From: Chrysaora quinquecirrha
Taxonomy: Eukaryota > Cnidaria > Scyphozoa > Semaeostomeae > Pelagiidae
Direction: 5' to 3'
Length of the DNA stretch: 64,000 nt
Assembly: GCA_014526335.1 (NCBI GenBank)
Contig: JACTAT010000158.1
Span: 230,966-294,965 of the forward strand
The position numbers and the translations under genes were made by a program. Within the stretch, counting starts at the first letter, position 1. The number at the start of each line of letters is the position of its first letter. The notes beneath the pieces are model-generated. The model saw nothing but the letters and a program-made list of their open reading frames with translations. It was not told where the DNA came from and did not search any database. Below, piece after piece: positions 31,401-43,400 of the stretch.

Positions 31401-34400
31401 CCTTCTTTTTCAAAATGTGTCAATAGAAAATGTTTATCCATAGTGTTTTTCTATTGACTATGGTTTATCGAAGCCATCATCCGATACGGTAGGTTTTTAA
31501 GCCCTTCAAAACCTTCTACCATGAAAAGCAGAAGGTCTCAGAGACTTTTGAGAGATTCTCGGTTTCAAGGTCGAGCGTGACTGCCATTTTACCATTTGCC
31601 AGGAGACATTCAACGAAAGGGTCTGGGGACGACGTAAGCAAGAATTTTGGCGCGAAAGTTTCCAGAATTCTTGTTTTTGAAAATCATGGATTCTGTTTTC
31701 GGAAATTTTCTGTTTCCAAAATTCGGAAGAATTTGAGGTCCAGAAAAGCACGCCCTGATATAGAACTTGAAAGTACCTTGTTTTGCTGCATGTTAATTGT
31801 TGATAAAATTTGATGTTCTGTTTGTGACAAAGACCAATTGTAATCTTTTTTATTTTCCATTCCAGCATTCATTATCTTACAGCCGCTTACAACACGCACA
31901 AGGGCGAAACATAAACTGGATTATTCCAAACAATGTGCAACAGTTTCAAAAATTGGAGCCTTTTTGCTTACTAAGGCAATTTTTGGAAAGAAAAACAGAA
32001 GGATACAAATTCTTACAATTTAAGGTTCTTATGAGCAGGCCTTACTGAAATGCTCTGTACAATTAAATTACCTTTCAAATTCACTCTGTGAGATGAGAGT
32101 TTCATTCAATAGGGATGCCTCAGGGGTGCGTGCCAGAGACTTTTCCGTTTGTTCCTCATCCTCTTTAAGAGACGAAACAGGTGTCTCCAAATGCTGATCA
32201 AGGGCAGAGAACTTCCTCTGACTTTTAGGCGTCTGTGGTGGAGTTGTCAGTATAGACTGTTCGTGTTGGTCCTTATAGTCCTCTATATGGAGAAGAAAAA
32301 ATTAATTTTAACGCATGAAGGAATCGAATACAGAAAAACAGCAGGCCTATTAGCCAATGAGTGGCATAGTAAAGGTGAAGGTTACAGCATTTATATAGCG
32401 CTCTAACTATAATTCAATATTCTAAGGCGCTTTATAATCTTATTACCACCCTCAACTGAAGCATTTTGTTTGTTTCCCTTGGGAAGTATTGTTTTAACAG
32501 CGTGAAGCCACATTTAGCGTTTCTGAATTTTGTTGGCCGAGGTACCAATTTTACATCTTGGTGAGGAGAGGCGCATTTGTACTAACAACTTAACCAAGGT
32601 TGTTATCTCTGCAATCACAGTGGAAAGACCGTGGCTCGAACCCACAACATTGTGAGCCTTGCACGCTAATCACTGCACCATAGAGACCACAACATATGTG
32701 CGATGACGTTGGGGTTCGAACCCACGCTCACAGAGCCCAGTGCATTAGCAGCCCATCGCCTTATCCATTCGGCCAAATTGTTTTTTTTCATAAATACAAT
32801 TGGTATGATTCGATAGACTGCATGATCAGAGAGGCAACGAGGATTCCGCTAAGCGAAAGGGCTCAATGAAATAAATTGCGAGTAATTCCCCAAGTCATAG
32901 AGCCCAAGGCTCCTCTCCAGTTTGGCTTTTGTGTTTCGGCTATGTTGAGCCTTTTTCAGTTCCATACAAATTTGTATATATTTCATGAATGGTATAATAA
33001 AAGTATGAAGAATTCTCTAAAATTGGCACCATTTTGACTCATTGGTATCATTTCTTAGAGACTAGTACAAAATTCATGAAATGTTCATAAAGAATTGGAT
33101 TTAGTCCTGAATTGCATATTATTCAATGTGGGCATAGCCTGAAAACCTTGTAACAAGCGGGTCGGATCGTAAAATCTCAGCGGCACGTCTCAACCCGATT
33201 CCAGGTGATGTTCCGGCAGTAAATTTCCGTTGTCGGGTTTCCGAACCAATGATGAACGACGGAAAAAAGTAAAATTAACACGACTAAAAAGCCCAATTTC
33301 TCACCGGGCTCCGATGAAGTCTTCTCTTTTTCTTCTGCAATTGATAAAATGCTCTTCTCGCTGCTTTCAGGTGAGACACAAGACGCTGTCGGCGTTTGAA
33401 TACTGGGAGCTTCTGATGGTACCGGGGTGTATACTGGCGTCTGAATCGGCGTTGAAACAATAGAAGGTGAAGAAAGCTGTGAATCATGTTCTTCTTGTGT
33501 AACCTAAAAAAGAGAGTGCATTTTCACATAAAAGAAAATGCAACATGCAGGATGGCAGAGGCAGAGTAAAGGCATGTCAAGTGTAACTCTCTAAACAAGG
33601 GCCTGTTCATATAATATAGCATAGCCTGTTGAGGTGGGATAGCCCACCCAGGTGAGATCTAGTCGACATAGTGATTTGCTCTTGATAGTACGATCGTGTT
33701 CATACGAGAAGTGGGCCATCCCACCTAGATGATATCTTACTGCCGAGTTGGTGAGATCTCACCTAGGTTGGATGAAATTTACTCATGTTAACGAACAAGT
33801 GAGCCAGCCCACAATGATGGACCTTTGTTTTTGATCATTCTATCACCCCAGAGTTTATTTGTTCTTTTTATTTGAAAGTCCTTACATTGGCGTGTTTTAT
33901 AATCATACTTACTTTCATTTGTTACGAAAAAGTCTTTAAATGCTTCAGGTAGGTTATTGCATGGACGAAGTTTAGTGTTTTAAACTCGTAAAGACCGCTA
34001 AGTTTCAAGAAGTTGCTTTCTTTGTGCAGCTTGTTTGTAGAATATCTGCGATCTTTAAAGTATATTATTTTAAGGATTCTAAAGAGCGCGCGGGGCGCTC
34101 ATTAAATTATCAATCACTTCATTCAGATTATATGTAATAAAAAGATAGTTGGAAACAAAAATAGTTATCAAAGTTTGATAAAAGGTTATATATCATGCTC
34201 GGCTCGCGTGGATATGGCCCAAGTTTCAAGCTACAGTAGGCAAGCAAACGTTATAAATGATGAACTAAACAAAACAGCAACAAAGTAAACAAAATTCGAA
34301 TTTCCGTTCAGAGAAAAGGTTATAACTAAACTGCCAAAGGATCAGTCTTTTGTCTTATCCCCGAATTTTTTTGGAGAGGGAGCTCATTCTGTAGTAGGAC

Positions 34401-37400
34401 TAATATTCTGATTTATGTTAATTTATTACTTCCGTTATGTATATAAATCTGTAAATAATCAATTCTAAATTAGTCAGCTTTTACTCTTCAAACGAGTCGT
34501 ATCTCTCGCTCGCTTTCTGGCTGCTGAAAATAACAAGGAAGTTATTTGGGCAGTTCAAACCCTGCTACAGTTGGTGGAGAATCCTAAGAAAAGACCCATG
34601 GAAAAGAAAGCATCGTTTCAATCTCTCAGCTGCTTTTTCGTTCATTCGACGATTCATTCCAAGATGCTTGTCTAGATAGAAAGCCTATCAACCCGGAAAC
34701 CAAGCCTTTTCAGATCCTCAGTCGTCGAGCTCTCCTACTACTTCATCGAAATGTTCGATTTCGCTTGTTCGTAATTGAAATCTATTCAAGGAGGGCAGTC
34801 ATTAATTTTGTTTAGTTTCGGAGGGAGCTCTTTCGTGGGAGGGGGCGCACATTCGAGAAAATACAGTACGCACCTTTTTACTTTCATTCGCTGTTTTTTG
34901 CTTCGGATGACCAAGAAGTGTTTTTAATCTTTCAGCTATAACATCTCTGATTAATTCTTGGATTATTTCATTATTTATTGGCAAGCCAGAGTCAACGAAT
35001 AATTGAAGTCCAGAAGGTCCAATTAAGTCGTCTGCGGATGAAACAGAAAGTTACCTACAAGATGATTTTCGGAAGAAAAGATTTGATTAATAACAATTAA
35101 AGACCCCTTTCACGCGAGAGAAAAAGATACGAAACCGAAAGATCCGTACCTTTCGGGTACAATATGGATACAATTTCATTACGTTTACGAGAACGGATCG
35201 GGAACGGATCCAAATAGATCATCTTTTCTAATCCAAAAAGATAAGATTTTGTTCCCAAAAGGAATGGATCCAGGCGTACCCGTGTAAACGAAAAGGCTAT
35301 GGTGACCTTTTTGGGTACGGATCTATTTTGATTCGTTCCAGTGTGAACGTGTCTTAAGTCAATGTTCGGGCACATCAAATATTGGGATTCGTTTTAAGAA
35401 ACTTTCATCATAGTCTCAAAAGGGTAGTCGTTGGCCTCCTATAAAAAATACTTGGCCTCCTATTATTTGCATATTGCAGCGCATGATCCCTACTCCAATA
35501 CACCTTGGTTACTACAAAAGATGAATACATGGAAATACACACATATATATATGTATATATACAAATATGTGAAACAATTTAGAAGGTGAAACATATAAAA
35601 AGACTGTTATTTGGAACGCGTTTCATCCGTTCATGCGGAATCTTCAGCCTAAGTAAATACATTTTATATCGCTAACAAATACATCGAAATTTTATTACAA
35701 TTTGACGTCACATAAGTTACAAGGTATTGTTATTGATGAAGAAAATATTGTAGCTATGTTACGCAAGAGAAGCCTCCTTTTGAGGATTCAGATGTCTCGG
35801 TTTTATTCTGGGTGAAATTTTCTAATAAAATGTTGTTCGGTTTCTTCGTCAAAGGTCCTATCGTCACGTTTTAGAAAAGAATGGTATGATTTTTAAAGGC
35901 GTGTCCTTTCCTGCAACACAATGAAGATTCCGCATGAACGGATGAAACGCGTTCCAAATAACAGTCTTTTTATATGTTTCACCTTCTAAATTGTTTCACA
36001 TATTTACTAAGTGCTTTTTGTGAACATTATTTATAACTATATATACAAATATATACACAACATTAGTCATAAAGCCTCATACACTGACATTGTTTCTGGA
36101 CGCAGAGACAATGGGGCACCCATAAATAAAACAAGCATACTGATCTAAGCACCGAAATGCTTTATGGGGGATCGGCTGATGAGTCAGTACGAGGCTACAA
36201 TAAATTTAAGTACAAACACACTACACCCGAAATGGGGTCATATATGAAATCAATACACACCTGTATTATTTTACTCTATACCAATGAATACAAGATAAGC
36301 GCGGACGGCTTCTCTGGGGGCGCAAAGAGGGGGTTGGTACTACACCCTTATATTTTAGTTCCATGTGCACTCCTGTGCACTTTATTATTATTTCATACAA
36401 GAATTTAGAGGAATGTTGCCTGCTGTTTTCAGAAAGTTTCAGTGCTCGTGTGGAAGGCCCCTTATTTTCAGAATAAAACACTTGTAATAAAACACTTGTA
36501 AACCAAACAGGGCAACCAAACATAGTTTCGAAATCGTTAAATGCAAACAAGGACACTAAGCATGCAAGGGTGTCGATAGTAAATGGCAAAAGCCTCTACC
36601 ATCAGTATGGACTCACTAAGTTTTTGGACAGCAGGATTTGCATAAAACATACCAAACATATCGTCCTTATGTTTACCCTACCGTTCCGACAATTCAGTGA
36701 AGAAGAAATCTACTTTTAGAGTATAGGCTAACAAGAGCCAAACTTAAACTCAAACTTACGAATCCAGTTGTGTTCCTCTTCATCTGATAAAGAACTTGTC
36801 TCACTACCAACACTCCTTTCAGCTGGTATCACCAATGTTGGGTCAACTGGGACATTCATTTGACTCATTATTCTTGCAAGTATTTCTTGTTCAACCCTAG
36901 AAAGAACAATTCGCCAATTAAAAACAACTATTAATGAAACAATGTAGAACCTTTATACAAGTAGGCCTTATCTTTTATAAAGAAACAAAAATATTAACCC
37001 AGTACTGAAAGTTTCTTGAAGGGTCCCTCCAGTCAAAAATTTTTATTCTTCGAATAGATGCAATTCAACCTGCTGATTTCAAATCTGCAATTATGTTCTT
37101 CGTAACTTGTACCGTTTTGTTGTTATTAGGAATTACCGACAAAAAACGAGAAATTTTCTCGGGCAAAAGCCCTTCAGGACGTAGAGCGGGGCTATTGTGT
37201 CCTCACGCAGGTCTATTAATTCGTCAGCAAGGACCAGGTTTCGCTCTTCGCCATCAGCTTGAAACCAGACGGAAAACACTCAGATTTGGAGTACTGAAAG
37301 TTTCTTAGCCCTATTTCACATCGGGTATTTTTAGTCCATTTCTCATGTGGGGAGGGGGGGGGGGCGTTTTGGACTTCTTCTATTATTAGAATTGCCCTAA

Positions 37401-40400
37401 CATCTGTCATAAATTTCTTGTAAATCCACCGAAAACAGAATTAGGTACAAAGGATCAAAAACAGTATTTTGTACAAGTATAGTTTAAAGCATGCGAAGGC
37501 TACCGTTATTAAGAGAATAACACAAAAAATACGATTTTCGCTCATTCCAACTATCCCGTTCTCACAGGATGCCCAAAAGAGTGTGCCCTAAATATTTCGT
37601 TTAACATACCACTCCTGAGCTTTCTCCTCCACAGTCAGCCTACTCCGGATTTCCACTGCATTTGCTTCATTTTCATAATGAGGCTGCTGTGGTGGAAAAG
37701 GAGGCGCATTGTAATCTTTAGGTTCAGCATCCTCGATTCCATGAAATTGCATTCCCAAATTTTCCTCAGTTATGTTTTCAGCGTCGCTCTCATCTTCTTT
37801 TTCAATTTCGTTTGTTGCTATGTAATTCTGAAAATTTGCATAGTCTTCTTGCCTAGGCGGAGTCTGAAAGGGCTGTTCATTCTGTAGATGAATAAAGTTC
37901 ATAATTAATAAAGCGTACAGCCAAGGCCCTGGTGAAACATTTGAGATTTCACTCAAAAGCAATGTTTCAGGAATAAGCCAGCCACGTTAAAAACATTTTC
38001 TAACAAGGAGAATTGCTCAGTAGTGTTTTTGAAAAACTTCAAGAACATTCTCTGCTTGCTAAAAGCACAAATAATTCGACGAGCACTGTTTTATGACGTG
38101 GCCAAACGTTCCAGATGTTTGACAAACAATGTTTGAGCGCTTGGCCAAGGCCTAAAGAGACGATATTTCGATATCGGGGGGGGGGGGGGGGGGTTCAATC
38201 AAGTGCCCAGCAATAAAAACTGCTTGTTGCTCAAATAAGTAAAGCAGAATTGTCAATGCAGTTGTGTGATGGATGGCCAAACTACTGTCTGTGCTCCTGA
38301 TTAGCATCTGTGAGTCCACCATTTTTTGCCTAATCAGCTGGTATCTCACAGAAATCTGTGAATTTCTTGACTTGATTTAGGAAACTTGGGCAACTGAACA
38401 CCTTCCCCTAATTTTAAGTAGAGACCTGATAGACTGTAGATTCTAAATTCTAAATTCACCTAATTTTAGGTAAGACCTGATGAAGATTCTAAATCCTACC
38501 TTCACCTAATTAAGGGTACAGGCTTGAAGTAGATTCTACATCCTACCTTCACCTAATTAAGGGTACAGGCCTGATAAAGATTCTACATCCTACCTGCATC
38601 TAATTTTAGGAACAGACCTGATGTAGATTCTACATCCAACTTGCATCTAATTTTAGGAACAGACCTGATGTAGATTCTAAATCCAACTTGCATCTAATTT
38701 TAGGAACAGACCTGATGTAGATTCTAAATCCTACCTTCACCTAATTAAGGGTACAGGCTTGAAGTAGATTCTACATCCTACCTTCACCTAATTAAGGGTA
38801 CAGGCCTGATAAAGATTCTACATCCTACCTGCATCTAATTTTAAGAACAGACCTGATGTAGATTCTACATCCAACTTGCATCTAATTTTAGGAACAGACC
38901 TGATGTAGATTCTAAATCCAACTTGCATCTAGTTTTAGGAACAGACCTGATGTAGATTCTAAATCCTACCTTCACCTAATTAAGGGTACAGGCTTGAAGT
39001 AGATTCTACATCCTACCTTCACCTAATTAAGGGTACAGGCCTGATGAAGATTCTACATCCTACCTGCATCTAATTTTAGGAACAGACCTGATGTAGATTC
39101 TACATCCTACCTATACCTTTTTAAGGTAAGACCAAAATTTTTATTTGTCAGGGGTTTTTACATTCACTTGTATTTACTTGTGTTCACTCGTGTTCAGTCT
39201 TCCGAGTTGTATGGTATTTTAGACTAGATCCATAATGGCTGAAAAAACTACAGTAAAATAATTTACTCACAGGGGAAGAATGATGTACTTCGTTCAACAG
39301 GAATCGATTCTTTGGAGTTTCACTACTTGGTGTCTCAATATCGACGTTTGGTAAATTCTAAGAAAAAATTGAAAGGATATAAATTCATTTGTTCATGAAA
39401 AGCCGCTGGCAAAATGAAAATGCATGAATCCCTCCTGCAAAGAAAGAAATTTTTTGAAAATAACTTTTTGCGTAATACATGTTTCCTGATTTGGTGTTCT
39501 GGACAATTTCGTCCTCTAGAAACTTTCGCGGGAATAAAATTCGCAGTTTTAGTGAAAATCGCGAAAGTCTCTTGCCCCGAAGAGTGTTCTGATGCCTTAG
39601 GCAAGTCATTTGAATCACAAGACGAGGTGGCCGAGTGGTTAAGGCGATGGACTGCTAATCCATTGGGCTCTGCCCGCGTGGGTTCGAATCCCATCCTCGT
39701 CGAGCTTTTTCTAGTTCTTTTTACCAAAATCAGAGGAAATTATTTTTTTGGTGAATGGTTTGTCTTTTAATATTATTTTTGCTCGAGCTTTCAGAAATCT
39801 CTTGTAGCGAAATAAAAACAGACTCCTATAGCAAACAAAACAGACAGAGAGTGGATAATGAGTTTTACCGTAAACAAGGTCCGAATGCACTCTTTGTTTA
39901 CACGTTATCTTTTTTATAAGAAACTCTTTATAAGAAACCCAGACTCTCGAATAGCCAAAAACTTAAGAAACTCCAGGCCTACTGGAATTTTTTTACACAG
40001 GAAACTTTTCACCTCAGACAGCGAAAAATTTTCTTTTATTTCCCGTGTTTCGTCTGTAATAAAAAATTTCTGCGACAAGCGGATAAACAAGAAACCCAAA
40101 TGCATTCAAACACAATCGATAAATGGGTTTGGAACATCATTCCGATAGAACATAGTGGATAGAATAACTGTTGCCCATAAGGATACTCAAGAAACTCGTA
40201 AGAAACTTTCAGTATACATACTCAAAATCTAAAAATTTTAAGAAACTTTCAGAATTGGATCAATTTTTTAGTTTCTTGGAAAAAAAATACGTGTATGAGA
40301 AACAGATCATTTTTGCAGAGGCTCGATGTTCTTATTTTTATAATGATTTGAGGCTGGAGTGTTCTTAATGGTGTTCTTATTTCATCATCGATTTTTCTAC

Positions 40401-43400
40401 AACCACACACAATAAATTGCTTCTACAAGCAAAAAATAACAGTTTGGCATATCTTCATTATACTTTGATTTAGTAATTGCATAGTTCTGTTTTGTTAACA
40501 TGAGATGTTATTCTAAAAACACATTTTCTTTTTTCTTATTTTTATTTGAAGGTATATGTTGCAGTGAAAAAGAATGGTCAACTGCGAAATAAACTAATCA
40601 AAAAAACATTGTTACAATAACTGTTGCAAAGAGCACATGGTTGAAATTGCAATGCTGAGTAATGAAAGATATAGAGTTTCACTTGGTTCAAAAGATTAAT
40701 GTAAAACATTATTATCTTACTGCAACAGTATTTCAAGTTGGACGGTTTTAAATATTCACTTTGCTTATTAGCCATTTAACATTTTCCTTGTGCTTTGTCG
40801 TGTACAGGTATGAAGAGAGCCGTTCTTTCTGTCACCAATGTGTAGAGGTGATTCTAAGCCAAAAGGCACAAGTGAATAGAACACACAAGTGTGGCCAAAT
40901 ACAACAATTATGATGAAAAGAACATAAACTATATACAAGGCTAACGGGTCTCCACTGAGATCCGGAATTACCGTGTAGTAGCGATCTATTAAGACACACA
41001 ACGATAACCGAAGAATAAACTAAAAGTTACAGAATATATTGGAACACATGCGGAAAGAAGAATTAAAACTAACCATGGAAAAGTGGATAAGGGGATAAGT
41101 GGATACGGGGACAAGTGGATAAGTGGATGAGTGGATAAGGGGGTAAGTGGATAAGTAGATAAGTGGATAAGTGGATAAGAGGATAAGTGGATAAGTGGGT
41201 AAGTGGATAAGGGGATAAGTGGATAAGGGTATAAGGGGATAAGGGAATAAGTGGAAAAGTGGATAAGGGAATAAGTGGATACAGGGACAAGTGGATAAGT
41301 GGATGAGTGGATAAGGGGGTAAGTGGATAAGTAGATAAGTGGATAAGTGGATAAGAGGATAAGTGGATAAGTGGGTAAGTGGATAAGGGGATAAGTGGAT
41401 AAGTGGATAAGTGGATGAGTGGATAAGGGGGTAAGTGGATAAGTAGATAAGTGGATAAGTGGATAAGAGGATAAGTGGATAAGTGGATAAGTGGATGAGT
41501 GGATAAGGGGGTAAGTGGATAAGTAGATAAGTGGATAAGTGGATAAGAGGATAAGTGGGTAAGTGGATAAGGGGATAAGTGGATAAGGGATATGTGGATA
41601 AGTGGATAAGGGGATAAGTGGATAAGGGAATAAGTGGATAAGGGGATAAGTGGATAAGTGGGTAAAGGGATAAGTGGATAAGTGGACAAGGGGATAAGTG
41701 GATAAGGGGATAAGTGGATAAGTGGATAAGGGGATAAGTGGATAAGGGAATAAGTGGATAAGGGAATAAGTGGATAAGGGGATAAGTGGATAAGGGGATA
41801 AGTGGATAAGGGGATAAGTGGATAAGGGAATAAGTGGATAAGGGGATAAGTGGATAAGGGAATAAGTGGATAAGGGAATAAGTGGATAAGGGAGGATAAG
41901 TGGATAAGGGAATAAGTGGATAAGTGGATAAGGGAATAAGTGGATAAGGGGATAAGGGGATAAGTGGATAAGGGGATAAGGGGATAAGTGGATAAGGGGA
42001 TAAGTGGGTAAGTGGATAAGGGGATAAGTGGATAAGGGGATAAGTGGATAAGGGGATAAGTGGATAAGGGGATAAGCGGATAAGTGGACAAGGGGATAAG
42101 TGGATAAGGGATAAGTGGATAAGTGGATAAGGGGATAAGTGGATAAGGGAATAAGTGGATAAGGGAATAAGTGGATAAGGGGAGGATAAGTGGATAAGGG
42201 AATAAGTGGATAAGTGAATAAGGGAATAAGTGGATAAGGGGATAAGGGGATAAGTGGATAAGGGGATAAGTGGATAAGGGGATAAGTGGGTAAGTGGATA
42301 AGTGGATAAGGGGATAAGTGGATAAGGGGATAAGTGGATAAGGGGATAAGTGGATAAGGGGATAAGTGGATAAGGGGATAAGGGAATAAGTGGATAAGTG
42401 GATAAGGGGATAAGTGGATAAGGGGATAAGTGGATAAGTGGATAAGGGGATAAGTGGATAAGGGGATAAGTGGATAAGGGGATAAGGGGATAAGTGGATA
42501 AGGGGATAGGTGGATAAGTGGATAAGGGGATAAGTGGATAAGGGGATAAGCGGATAAGGGGATAAGTGGATAAGTGGATCAGGGGATAAGTGGATAAGGG
42601 GAGGATAAGTGGATAAGGGAATAAGTGGATAAGTGGATAAGGGAATAAGTGGATAAGGGATAAGGGGATAAGTGGATAAAGGGATAAGTGGATAAGGGGA
42701 TAAGTGGATAAGGGATAAGGGGATAAGTGGATAAGTTGATAAGGGGATAAGGGGATAAGGGGATAAGTGGATAAGGGGATAAGTGGATAAGGGGATAAGT
42801 GGATAAGTGGATAAGGGGATAAGTGGATAAGTGGATAAGGGGATAAGGGGATAGGTGGATAAGTGGATAAGGGGATAAGTAAATAAGGGGATAAGCGGAT
42901 AAGGGGGTAAGTGGATAAGTGGATATAGGGATAAATGGATAAGGGGATAAGTGGATAAGGGGATAAGGGGATAAGTGGATAAGGGGATAAGTGGATAAGG
43001 TGATAAGGGGATAAGTGGATAAGTGGATAAAGGAAAAAAGTGGATAAGTGGATAAGGGGATAAGTGGATAAGGGAATAAGGGGATAAGTTGATAAGGGGA
43101 TAAGTGGATAAGGGGATAAGTGGATAAGTGGATAAGGGGATAAGTGGATAAGGGGATAAGTGGATAAGGGGATAAGTGGATAAGTGGATAAGTGGATAAG
43201 GGGATAAGTGGATAAGTGGATAAGTGGATAAGTGGATAAGGGGATAAGTGGATAAGGGGATAAGTGGATAAGTGGATAAGGGGATAAGTGGATAAGGGAT
43301 AAGTGGATAAGTGGATAAGGGATAAGTGGATAAGGGATAAGTGGATAAGGGGATAAGTGGATAAGGGGATAAGTGGATAAGGGGATAAGTGGATAAGGGG

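Noticed and set aside
38400..39127. Regular repeats considered as a CRISPR array
   Set aside because: No unique spacers, eukaryotic context and contiguous 47-bp satellite units.
41069..42091. Long minus-strand open frame of repeated [12 protein letters not shown] residues
   Set aside because: Three 8-bp units make exactly eight codons without a stop, so any clean stretch of the array is open; no start context, domain or splice logic.
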